Shown in pieces: positions 46,840 through 55,956 of a stretch of DNA of 64,000 nucleotides; within the stretch, counting starts at the first letter, position 1; each line of letters starts with the position of its first letter. Position numbers and translations under genes: made by a program. Below the pieces are notes generated by a model that saw only the letters and a list, made by a program, of their open reading frames with translations, was not told the DNA's origin and made no database searches. The DNA comes from DATFDN01 sp963762525 (GTDB lineage Bacteria; Pseudomonadota; Alphaproteobacteria; Acetobacterales; Acetobacteraceae), in the NCBI GenBank assembly GCA_963762525.1, contig CAVXKT010000004.1, positions 372,001 through 436,000 of the forward strand, in the 5' to 3' direction.

Positions 46840-47813
46840 CAATGCAGCTTCGGCGCCTTGAGGAATTTCGCCCGATCCGCCGAGCGCACGGTCACGTTCA
46901 CCGCCCGGTTGTCGCGCATCAGCTGCACGCGCACCTCCGCCCCGGCGCTGCCGGCCGCCCAAACCCGGCGCCAAAGCGCGGCGAGATCGGAGATCTCCTC
47001 GCCGCCGACGGCGAGGATGCGATCGCCCGTCCGCATCCCCGCCTTCTCGGCCGGCCCGTCATCGGCGAGGCCGCCGACCACCAGTTCCTCGTCCGCCTCG
47101 GTCGCATACATGCCGAGCCACGGGCGGGCGGGGCGGTTCACCCGGCCGTAGGTCAGCAGATCGTCGAGGATCGGCGACAAGCGCGCCGATCGGCACCACC
47201 ATGTTCATGTCGTGCCGCCGTCCTTTGGTGTCGCCTTGCTGCAGGATCAGCGAGCCGATGCCGAGCAGTCGGCCATCGACGCCGAGCAGACCGCAGCCGC
47301 CCCAGTAGGGGTGCGCCGGCGCGGTGAAGATCGCCTCGTCCAGCACATATTCCCAATAGCCGGCGAATTCCTGCCGCGCCGCCACCCGGGTCGCGACCGC
47401 ATGGCGCCGCCCGCCGGCGGCGGCGAACACCGTCTGGTCGCCGACCCGCAACGCATCCGAATCGCCCATCTCGAGCACCGGCAGGTCGAGCCGGCCGAGC
47501 GCCTGCACCAGCCCGAACCCGCTCTCCTGATCGTAGGCGAGCGAATGGCCGAGGATGGCCCGCCCGCCGCGGTGGTGATCCAGATGGTGTCCGCCTCGGT
47601 GATCAGATATCCCATGGTGGCGATCAATCCGCTGTCGCGAATGACCACCCCGCTGCCGGCCCGCTCCGTCCCGAGCGTCTCGGCGGTGTAGGCATCCTGC
47701 GGCACGTACGCCTTGATCCCGACCACGGCGGTCAGCGCGCGCTCGAGGTCGAAGGGATAGTCTCCAGGGTTGGGCTGCAGGTTTGCCGGGATTTCCCAAT
47801 CGGACTTCGACAT
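46839..47813 (-). pseudogene. PDZ-containing trypsin-like (HtrA-fold) protein lacking catalytic residues, two frameshifts
   Basis: The start at 47813 gives DYPFDLERALTAVVGIKAYVP, the HtrA-like first strand, and GSGVVIRDSGLIATMGYLITEAD, where active proteases have the catalytic His (here MGY). One base is missing near 47562; the frame resumes with LGHSLAYDQESGFGLVQAL, and the site of the nucleophile reads PYWGGCGLLGVDG rather than GNSGG. A +1 near 47180 then shifts into the C-terminal PDZ domain (WLGMYATEADEELVVGG, AGMRTGDRILAVGG). The restored protein of about 325 residues has a PDZ domain but no His or Ser of the triad, so it is probably a non-catalytic chaperone or adaptor. There is no clear signal peptide. 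Confidence 0.72.
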
Positions 47814-47922
47814 CCGGCGCCAATATCGGTGCTTTCGGCGCGGCTGCCAACGGCGGTGTCGGCCTTGCGCTAGCGCATTGACAATCCTCGGCGCCCGCTT
47901 CTTGAAGCCAGCCCGGCACCGC

Positions 47923-48008
47923 GGAGGGGTGCCCGAGAGGCTAAAGGGGGCGGACTGTAAATCCGCTGGCGCACGCCTACGTTGGTTCGAATCCAACCCC
48001 CTCCACCA
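47923..48008 (+). tRNA. tRNA-Tyr (anticodon GTA)
   Basis: An 86-base tRNA with encoded CCA. The acceptor arms GGAGGGG/CCCCTCC pair. The anticodon stem and loop around GGACTGTAAATCC give anticodon GTA. A long variable arm, as expected for tyrosine tRNA, follows, and the T-arm reads GTTGGTTCGAATCCAAC. It is on the plus strand between the divergent protease-like gene and a lower-GC gene that starts 18 bases after the CCA. Confidence 0.95.
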
Positions 48009-48025
48009 AGTTGGAGTGGAGTGTG

Positions 48026-48487
48026 ATGATGCGCTTGTTCATGATCGCGACGGCGTTGGCGGCGGTGGGTCTGGCAGCTTCAGCCACCGCGCAGCAGGTA
48101 TCCGAACAGGACGCGCGCAAAGCTGGGCAAAGTGTCCTCGATGCCTGGAACAAGGCCGCGCTGCAAAAGGATGCGGTCGCGAATGCTGCCCTGTTCACCG
48201 AAGATGCCGTCCGGGTGACACCAAACGGGCTGATCTCTGGTCGAGCGGCAATCGAACGCCGCGCAGTGGAGGACTTTAAAGCTTATACACCCGATCCCAG
48301 CAAGCTTGAGAAGGTAACGATGATTGGGAGTGCGGTTATGTTGAGAGCTGGAACCTGGAGCGGGACTTACAACAGTCCGCACGGGCCTATGCACCTGAAG
48401 GGCTATTGGTCAGACACGGATGTGCGTGACGGCGATACTTGGAAGATCCATCAGGAAACCTACAACGTGACTCCTCCGCCGCCCTGA
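48026..48487 (+). CDS. SnoaL-like (NTF2-fold) exported protein
   Basis: A 153-residue protein with a clear Sec signal peptide (hydrophobic core after MMRLF, ATAQQ cleavage near residue 23) and an NTF2/SnoaL-like domain: SVLDAWNKAALQKDAVANAALFTEDAVRVTPNGLISGRAAI, GTWSGTYNSPHGPMHLKGYWSD, and WKIHQETYNVTPPPP. The fold makes a cone-shaped pocket used by isomerases and ketosteroid-type enzymes or as a binding domain; the role here is unknown. Its base composition is visibly lower in GC than its neighbours, and it sits directly behind tRNA-Tyr, which suggests horizontal entry. A terminator-like hairpin lies about 170 bases past the stop. Confidence 0.78.
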   Translation: MMRLFMIATALAAVGLAASATAQQVSEQDARKAGQSVLDAWNKAALQKDAVANAALFTEDAVRVTPNGLISGRAAIERRAVEDFKAYTPDPSKLEKVTMIGSAVMLRAGTWSGTYNSPHGPMHLKGYWSDTDVRDGDTWKIHQETYNVTPPPP

Positions 48488-48655
48488 GGGCTCCGCCACG
48501 GGTTAATGCAACGGAGCCCCGCATTTAGAGGCCGGTGGACAGGTCTCATTACAGTTCAGAAGACCGCGTGATCGTTCGCGAGTGGCGTGGCAAAGCGACA
48601 CTGACCAAAGCCGAGGCCCATGGTTTCGAACTGACTGTCGCCGGCGGCTTGGCCG

Positions 48656-48691
48656 GCTCCCGCAGCTGTGATCGCCGGCGCGGGGGCTTTT
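48656..48691 (+). terminator. Candidate intrinsic terminator
   Basis: GCTCCCGC (48656-48663) pairs with GCGGGGGC (48680-48687) with one G-U pair, around a 16-base loop, followed by TTTT. It would end transcription from the SnoaL-like gene. The interval 48488-48746 otherwise has only a short, unconvincing open frame. Confidence 0.55.
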
Positions 48692-48746
48692 AACTTTCTG
48701 CTAACCGTCTCAGTCTTTCCTCAACGCTCGCTACGGGAGTTGCGGG

Positions 48747-49028
48747 ATGGCTGACCAACTCGACACGCCGAGGACGAAGGTTCCGACAACGGTCGATTCG
48801 GGGCCGGGGCTCGATCGCCGGCGGCCGGGCAGGGTCGAGTATTCTGATCCGGACCTGATCGCGTTGCTTCGCAAGCCGGAGGCGGAGGGAGCGGCGCTGC
48901 CCGAGATCGCGACCGGAAACGACCCCGACAATCTTGCCCCGGTTCGCGGCATCGCGATCGGCCTGTTGGCGGTGGCGCCATTCTGGGCCGCCATCGGCGG
49001 CCTCTGCTGGTGGCTGAGCCATCGGTGA
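48747..49028 (+). CDS. Small membrane-anchored hypothetical protein
   Basis: A 93-residue protein with a charged, proline-rich N-terminal 65 residues (DSGPGLDRRRPGRVEYSDPD) and one C-terminal membrane helix (GIAIGLLAVAPFWAAIGGLCWW). The tail-anchored layout, start with GGGAG upstream and normal codon bias support it as a gene. I recognise no family. It is convergent with the flavodoxin-like gene. Confidence 0.55.
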   Translation: MADQLDTPRTKVPTTVDSGPGLDRRRPGRVEYSDPDLIALLRKPEAEGAALPEIATGNDPDNLAPVRGIAIGLLAVAPFWAAIGGLCWWLSHR

Positions 49029-49032
49029 GGGT

Positions 49033-49524
49033 TCAGAAGATCCCCATCGCCAGTCCGGCGGCGAGCGCCGCCCCCAGTTCCGCGCAGCCGTCCAGATCGG
49101 CGGCATCGATTACCTTGGGCCGCAGGATCGCCTCCGGCGTCTGCGCATGCGTGCACACGATCAGCGGCTCGGCGACGCCCCGCAGCCGCCAGCCGGTAGC
49201 GATGCGTTCGATCTGCCGCAGCGCACCGCGCCCGTCGCTGCCGGCGCAGACCATCGCCGCGTAGGGCCGGCCGTTGATGCGATCGAGCGCCGGGTAATAG
49301 AGGCGATCGAAGAAGTCCTTCATCACGCCGGCCATGGTCGCGAGGTTCTCCGGGGTGGCGAAGAGATAGCCGTCGGCGGCCAGCACATCCTCCGGCTGCG
49401 CCTCCTGCGCCGTCAGGAGGCGGGTGCGCACACCCGCCTCCGCCGCCGCGCCCCGCGCCGCCGCCTCCGCCATTTGCCGCGTGCCGCCGGTCAGCGAGTG
49501 GAACACGATCAGCAGGGTCTTCAC
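49033..49524 (-). CDS. Flavodoxin/NADPH-dependent FMN reductase family protein
   Basis: A 163-residue flavodoxin-fold protein. The FMN phosphate loop is VFHSLTGGTRQMAEA at residues 8-22, the second flavin loop YLFATPENLATMAGVMKDFFDR (residues about 53-75), with the GYLFATP segment typical of NAD(P)H-dependent FMN reductases. It probably transfers electrons or reduces quinones. It lies 11 bases downstream of the sulfatase gene on the same strand, which suggests co-expression, though a shared pathway is not obvious. Confidence 0.8.
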   Translation of the reverse strand: MKTLLIVFHSLTGGTRQMAEAAARGAAAEAGVRTRLLTAQEAQPEDVLAADGYLFATPENLATMAGVMKDFFDRLYYPALDRINGRPYAAMVCAGSDGRGALRQIERIATGWRLRGVAEPLIVCTHAQTPEAILRPKVIDAADLDGCAELGAALAAGLAMGIF

Positions 49525-49535
49525 GGGGCGGGAAG

Positions 49536-51324
49536 TCAGAAATCGGCACCGAAGCTCAGCTCACGGTTGGCCAGGAAGTTCAGCAGCGCCTCGTAGCGGA
49601 GGTAGGCACGTTCCGAATAATGCTGCGGGCCGCGGAGGCGCGGGTTCAGCGGCGCGTGCAACTCGTTGGGAATGACGTCGTCGAGGAGGCTCTCGCGCAG
49701 CCGGAGCGCCTCCGGGTGGTCCGGCGTGTTGTCGGTCTCCGCCCGACCGCCCGCCGTCGTGTAGTCGTAGAATTCCATCTCGATACCGGCGCGGTCGATC
49801 CTGGTCGTGCCTTGGCGCCATTTGGCGTAGAGGCCGAGCTTTCCCTGCGCCGTCAGCATGCCGACGATATGGGCGGGCGCTTGGTTGAAGTTGTAGATCG
49901 AGGGCACCTGCTCGTCATCGACCAGCAGCAGATACGGCCGTCCGGCCGCCGCGGCCGAACGCAGCATCGGGATCATGTCGTGCCGGCCGGCGTACGGCTG
50001 CTGCAGCTCGGGGGTGATCCAGTCGCGCGTTCCATTATATCCCAGGCTGACCAGCATCCCCATCATGTCGACCGAGGAGGTCAGGCCCTCGCGGATCACG
50101 CCGATATCGCCGGTGAACCGGCCGCTCGGATCGACCACGATCAGCGGCACGTGATAGGCCTCGTTATAGACGCTGCCGACCTTGCCGGAAATGAAGCCGT
50201 GCGCGCCGGCGTAGTCGCCGTGATCGGAGCAGAACACGATGACCGTGTTCGCCGCCACCGCCGCCGGCATCGAGCGCAGGACGGTGCCGATATGGCGGTC
50301 CACCAGCGTCATCGTCTGGGTGTAGGAATCGAGGCCGCGCCGCCAGTAGCTGAACGGTGCCGTCGCAATGCCGAGGGATTCCGAACCCGGATAGGCGGAG
50401 ACGGAGATGCCGGTCTGCTCCCGCTGCATCCGTAACCGCGCCCCAGACGGCGCCCTGGAAGGTGCGCGCGAAGGTCTGGGTCGAGGGCTTGTGGAGCCTG
50501 AGATGCTCGGCGCTCTCCCAGTTCGGCGGCACCTCGGGGTAGCCATGGGAGGGCGGGGATTTCAGCGGGTTGTCCGCCCATCGCACCACCGGCGGATAAT
50601 ACTCGCCGGCATGGTGCGAGTAATAGCTGAACGGCGCGAGGCTGGATTGGTCGCCGAACGCGGCGTTGAACCGTTCGAACTCGGTCCCGGCCCAGAAGAA
50701 TTCATGGTCATGCGGATTGACGAATGACACCGTCAGGCACCACGGCGCGCTGACGGCGCTGCGGATGCTCAGCCACTCGGCGGCCTGATCGGCGGTGTCC
50801 TCGTCGTTGAGATAGCCGCCGCCATGATCGCCCACCGTGCCTTGCAGATTGGCGCCGGTCGGATCGTAATAGGTCAGGCCCTCGAAGCCGTAGGCCGACA
50901 GCCGGTCCGCCTCCGGCGGCGGGATCGAGACGTGCCATTTGCCGATATAGGGCGTCTGGTAGCCGGCTTGCTTCAGCAGCTTGCCGTAGGTCGGGTAGGC
51001 GCGGTTCAGCACCGGCGAGATCGAGAGATTGGTGAACGGCGCCGCCTTGATGGTCTGGGTCAGCCAGCTTTGCTGCGAATAGAGGCCCGAGATCAGCACG
51101 CCCCGCGCCGGCGTGCAGGCGACGGCGGCGGTATGATGCCGGCCGAACTTCACCCCGCGCTCCCACAGGCCGAACAGGTTCGGCATGAATTTCTCCAGAA
51201 ACTGCCCTGCCGTCTCCACCCCGGTGGGGAACACGCTCGGAAAGCGCATCTCATCGACCATGATGAAAAGGATATTGGGCGGCGCGGCGTCGGGAGGGGT
51301 ATTGCGAGCTGGTTCCTGAGACAC
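49536..51324 (-). pseudogene. Type I sulfatase family protein, one frameshift
   Basis: A GTG at 51324 follows a strong GGGAGG site. The N-terminal domain has PPNILFIMVDEMRFPS with the metal aspartates and ACTPARGVLISG, in which Cys70 of the CxPxR motif would be converted to formylglycine. Near 50439 one extra base breaks the frame; the C-terminal half resumes as RLRMQREQTGISVSAYPG, with VIVFCSDHGDYAGAHGF supplying the second metal site. Restored length is about 595 residues. It would hydrolyse sulfate or phosphonate esters. No formylglycine-generating enzyme gene is present here. No signal peptide is visible. Confidence 0.8.
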
Positions 51325-51447
51325 GGCGAGCCTCCCTTTCCGCCCCACAACGAGCCACGAAGTTGCGCGCCCGGTTGCCCGAGGGACGGGAATAGAACGA
51401 CGACCCTCAGGACGGATGCAATGCCCTGATGCCGCGTCCGAGGGCGT

Positions 51448-54400
51448 CTAGCCTCGATCGAGCAATCGACCAACCAGGATGTCGATCCGTTTGCTGACGC
51501 CGGCTTCGATCAAGGCGTCGCGGATCGCGCGGCGTTGGCGGGTGAAGTGGGCACGCTTCGTCGAGCGGCACGGCGGCGGCGATCCGCTCTGCCTCGACGG
51601 CGGCCTCGGCGAGATCGGTGTGCAGGGCATCGTGGCGGTCGAACTCGGGGATCGGGAGTTCCCAGATTAGATTGTCGAAGTCGCGCGCGCCGCCTTGGCC
51701 TCTCGACTGCATCGGCGAGAAACGAAAGCGGGCCGTTTCACTGTTCAAAACGGACTGAAAGATATCGACCCTCTCCGATGCCGCGCACCAGGCGCCCAAT
51801 AAGCCTTGTGATCGACGAATGCGTATTCTTCTCGTCCATAACCGCTGCGGCAGGAGAGGAGTACCGGCTTTGGCATAGACCAGCCGTGACGCGCTGACCC
51901 CGATTTGGCCTGATAAGCTTCGCATGTGAGTCCAGTTGCCGGAGCAAGGTCATCCGCACGCTGCCGTCAACGCGCTTCGGCGGCATAAGCGCCCCACTTC
52001 GCCTCGACATCGCGCAGCCAAGCGGCCAAGATGCCGATGTCCGGCATCCGCCGCCGCTGTGGCATCCATGATCTCCTTGCCGGCGATCGGCACTACTCCC
52101 AGCGCGGGCGTCAGCAGCCGGAAGGGCGCGATCGTCTCTCCCAGCACCACTGGGACGCAGAAACTCGCGCTCCACCGGCCCGTGCGGCGGCTCCACGCTC
52201 CGCCACGGCGCCTTGTCCTGGCCGCCGACCTTGCCCCGCACCAGCGGCGCGGCGGGATTGTGACCCAGACGGCCGGCGGCCTCGCGCTCCACGATAAAGA
52301 ATCGGCGCGGCAAGATCGTGGCGCCCCACTTGAACCGCGCCCGGTACGGCGACGCACCCGCCAGGGTCGGGATCGGCGGCCACGTCTCGGTTCGCCATGT
52401 CAGCGCCTTCGTCGCCTCCTCCTCGGTCGCGTCGCGTCGCGGCAATGCGCCGGCGCAGCGCGTGACCTCGGACGGCGGCGCGCCGGTCTTGTCGCGGCGC
52501 GCGATCAACACGCAGGCGGGGACCGGGAACAGCGGCTGCACCTTCTCATCGAAGCTCCATGCCGCCGTGATCCGGACTCCGACGTCGCGATAGTCGCCAC
52601 GCCGAAGTCCGCCGAAAGCCGGGCGGTTCAGCGCCGCGTACGGGCAGCACGAAGGCGATCACGCCGCCGGGCTTCAGGTACCGCTCGGCGCAGCGCGCCC
52701 AGAACAGCGCCGACAAGTCCTGCTGTGTCGCGAGATTCCCGCCAACCCAGAGGTTCATGCGCAAGCTGGCATCGCGCAGCCGCGTCTTCAGCTCCGGCGC
52801 TCAGGTGGCGATAGGCGACCCAGGGCGGATTGCCCACGATCACGTCGGCGCGCTGGTCATGCGCGCGACAGCCATAGCGGCCGGCTCAGGTTGCGCAGCA
52901 CGAACGGCCAGATGCCGTTGCGGCCCGATTGATAGAGCGTGCGCAGATGGGCGTAGGTCTCGGTCATCCGCCGGGCGGACTCAGCGTCGACGCCCTCGAT
53001 CCGCCGCAGCGCGCGGCCGACCGCTTCCGGAGGCGAACCGTCGCGCAAACCATCGGTCATCGCCCGCAAGCCCGGCTCGAAGCGCGCCTGGCTCTCGGCG
53101 AAGCCGGCCGGCACATGCAGCGGCCGGTCCCGCGGGACGCGCACCGTCACCTCGCGCATGTCGCCCACCTGGCTCACGTTCCACTGCATCGAATCGCCCA
53201 GATAAACGGGCACGTGAACGTCGCTCGCGCGCTGCTCGATAGTGCCGTGCTGCGCCACCGCCAGCAGCCACGTCACCCGTGCGAAAATCACCGCCACGGG
53301 ATGCACGTCGATGCCGCGCACCCGTTCCGCGCACTTCTCCACGATCTGCGCCGCCGGCCAGCCGGCCGCCCGAGCCGCGTCCATCAGGCGGCGAATGGCG
53401 TGGAACAGGAAGGTGCCGGAGCCGCAGGCCGGATCGAGAACGCGTTGCTCCAGCGGCCGATCCACCACCGCGCGCACCAGGCGCGCGGCCAGCCAGTCCG
53501 GCGTGTAGTATTCGCCCAGATCGTGGCGCTGCGCCGGATCGACCAGGCTCTCATACAACGCCTTCAATACGTCGGCCTTGGCGTCGCGCAGCCGAAAACG
53601 CGCCGCCTGGCGGGCGATGCGCAGCACCAGGTCCGCGCCCTCGGCGCGCTGCAACACCCAGTCGAAGAAGTCGCTTTCCACCGCCCCCAGGATGCCGCTG
53701 TCGGTCAGCGCACGCCCCGACAGAATGGCCTCGGCATCATCGATGCGCACGTCGAGCACGCTCGCGGCGACGGTCTTGGCGACGATGGTGAGATTAGGTG
53801 TGCTGGAGGAACAGCGAATCGTCCCCGACCGCGGTGGCATAGACCTCGCGCAGCAGGCCGTCCCAAAGCTCGCGCTTCAGCGCGACTTCGGGATGCGTCT
53901 TCAGCGCCGACCACAAGCCATCCAGGACACCGCGCGCCCGCGCGAAGGTGAGACTTTGGCGGCCCAGCTCGCGCTGCACTACCAGTGGCTCCGGCAGGAG
54001 ATCGGTGAGCGGGGAGACGGCGGGGGCAAGCCAGTCGAGCAGCGCGCCCGGGCGGTCCGCGCGCACGTCATGACGGTCAATCTCGACCAACGCGCCCTCG
54101 CGCAGCTCGAAGGCGATGAAGCTTGCCCCATCGGTGGCGATGCCCAAGAAGCGGCGGTTCAGTCGTGCTTCGCGCTCGGCCAAGTATCGCTGCAACTGCT
54201 CGCGCGCGTCGCCGAGCTCGTGGCGCAAGTCCTTCTTGATCTCGAACACCGTGGCGCCGAACAGCGCGTCGGCGCGGCCACGCACCTCCGGCATCCGCAC
54301 CTCATGATCGATCGCGAGGTAGTCGGCGCCCAAACCGTGGTGAAGGATTTCGCCGAGCAGGCTGCGCACACGCCCCTCGTTGCTGGGCGCGACCAGCGCG

Positions 54401-54534
54401 CGGACGATGTCGGGCAAGGTCCGCTGTCGCCAGAGCGCGCCGAGTTCGCTGTCCATCCGTGCAAAATGCGAAATGAGGCGGCGTTCGCGCAAGTACTTGT
54501 CGCCGTTGGGCAGCCTCGGGCAGACTCGCCGCAT
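51448..54534 (-). pseudogene. Type IIG-like restriction endonuclease/N6-adenine DNA methyltransferase fusion, multiply frameshifted
   Basis: Joining fragments across frames gives about 1025 residues. N-terminal part: LPNGDKYLRERRL, then GRADALFGATVFEIKKDLRHEL, a D...ExK nuclease-like site. Middle: HDLGEYYTPDWLA, motif I DPACGSGTFLFHA, motif IV IVGNPPWVAYRHLS, and KPGGVIAFVLP. C-terminal part: specificity region and RAIRDALIEAGVSKRIDILVGRLL. I count about twelve breaks, near 53803, 52866, 52805, 52640, 52150, 51993, 51975, 51935, 51855, 51830, 51785 and 51546; most fit +1 and about three fit -1. This is about ten times the density elsewhere in the window, so true decay is plausible. GC drops around 51.7-52.0 kb. 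An active enzyme would cut and methylate DNA. Confidence 0.72.
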
Positions 54535-54817
54535 GACCCGATTCGCTCAATCCGAGCTGTTCGCCGCCGGCCCGGCGGCCATTGAGGAGCAGCCGCCGGC
54601 GGACTTCATCCAGGGCATCCGCGACGAGCTGGCGGCGACGCTGGCGCGGGTGCGTGATGCCGATCGGCTGCCGTGGCGCGACCTGACCGCCGCAACTCTG
54701 GCCGAACTGCGCTTCGAATCGATCAGCCATTGGCTCCCCGGCCCGGAGGCCGAGGCTCTGTGCGCTGCATTCGCCGCCGAGATGGAACGCCTGTATGCCG
54801 TAACCGACGGCGTCTAG
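54533..54817 (+). CDS. Small hypothetical protein divergent from the restriction-modification gene
   Basis: A 94-residue acidic, helical protein starting MTRFAQSELF, with PADFIQGIRDELAATLARV and TLAELRFESISHWL, then EAEALCAAFAAEMERLYA. No known motif, signal or membrane segment. Its ATG and the ATG of the opposite-strand restriction-modification gene share the palindrome CATG at 54532-54535, so the two genes diverge from a common point. This suggests paired regulation, perhaps as an accessory of the system; a role is not established. Confidence 0.55.
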   Translation: MTRFAQSELFAAGPAAIEEQPPADFIQGIRDELAATLARVRDADRLPWRDLTAATLAELRFESISHWLPGPEAEALCAAFAAEMERLYAVTDGV

Positions 54818-54874
54818 CCTCCATTTGCCCCCCCGGCCGGCCCGCGCCTATGGTGTCCGGCGAAAGGAGGCCAT

Positions 54875-55944
54875 GTGGCTGTTCCCGCACCCGGTGCGAT
54901 CGACTGCGACATCCACCCGGCGCTGCCGGGCACGCACGTCCTGTTGCCGTATCTCGACGAGGTACTGGCGCGAGCATGTGCGGATGCGCGGGCTGGAGCG
55001 GGACAACTACGACCTCAACGCCTATCCGCCCGGCGCCGCACTCTCCGGTCGGCCCGATTGGCGGCCCGGATCGCGCCGCCCCGGCAGCGAGCGCGATCGG
55101 CTGCGGACCGATGCGCTCGATGCCTTCGCCAGCCGCTTCGCCATCTGCAACGTGCTGCACGGCGCCCAGGCAATCTTCAGCGAAGATCTCTCGGCCGCCT
55201 TCTGCACCGCCATCAATCGCTGGCTCGCCGCCGAGTGGCTGGACGCCGATCCGCGCCTGCGCGCCTCCATCGTCGTCCCCGGACATAGCCCCGAGCTTGC
55301 CGCGCGCGAGATCGAGCGTTGCGCCGAGGACCGCCGCTTCGTGCAGGTGTTGCTGCTGGCCTCGCAGGAGCTGCCCTGGGGAAGGCGGCAGAACTGGCCG
55401 ATCTACCGGGCCGCCGAACGCCTCGGCCTGCCGGTCGGCATCCATGCCGGATCGACGATGCGCCATGCCGTCACCTCGATCGGCTGGCCGTCCTATCTGC
55501 TGGAGGATTATGTCGCGCAATCGCAGGGCTTCGCCGGGGCGCTCAACAGCCTGATCGCCGAGGGCGTGTTCGTGGAGTTTCCGCGGCTTGCGCGTGGTGC
55601 TGATCGAGTCCGGGGTGAGCTGGCTGCCGGCCTGGATCTGGCGCGCCAACAAGACCTGGCGCGGCGTGCGGGCCGAGGTGCCGTGGCTGAAGCGCCCGCC
55701 TTCGGAGTATCTGCGCGAGCATGTGCGCCTGACCATCCAGCCCTTCGACACGCCGCCGCAAGCCGGTCAGCTCGACCGCGTGCTGGAGGAGATCGGCTCC
55801 GACGAGCTGTTGCTGTTCGCGACCGACTACCCGCATTGGCATTTCGACGGCGCCGAGGCGCTGCCCGACGGATTGCATCCCGAGCTGGCGCGGAAGATTT
55901 CGATCGACAATCCGCTGCGGACCTATCCGCGGCTTTCCGACTAA
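54875..55944 (+). pseudogene. Amidohydrolase family 2 protein, two frameshifts
   Basis: A GTG at 54875 after AAAGGAGG opens the frame with PGAIDCDIHPALPGT, the first metal motif (DxH variant) of the family. One extra base near 54969 shifts the frame to YWREHVRMRGLERDNYDLNAYPPG, continuing through VLHGAQAIF and IHAGSTMRHA. A second +1 near 55586 precedes RVVLIESGVSWLPAW and FATDYPHWHFDGAEALP, the last metal aspartate. Restored length is about 355 residues. Such proteins are metal-dependent hydrolases or decarboxylases related to 2-amino-3-carboxymuconate-semialdehyde decarboxylase. A paralogue follows 12 bases after the stop. Confidence 0.8.
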
Positions 55945-55956
55945 GGAGTGCATGCG

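Noticed and set aside
48532..48700. Short open frame with VIVREWRGKATLTKAEA resembling the start of an antibiotic-biosynthesis monooxygenase domain
   Set aside because: Only about 25 residues match a weak pattern, and the rest is not coding-like. It may be a decayed remnant but cannot be supported.
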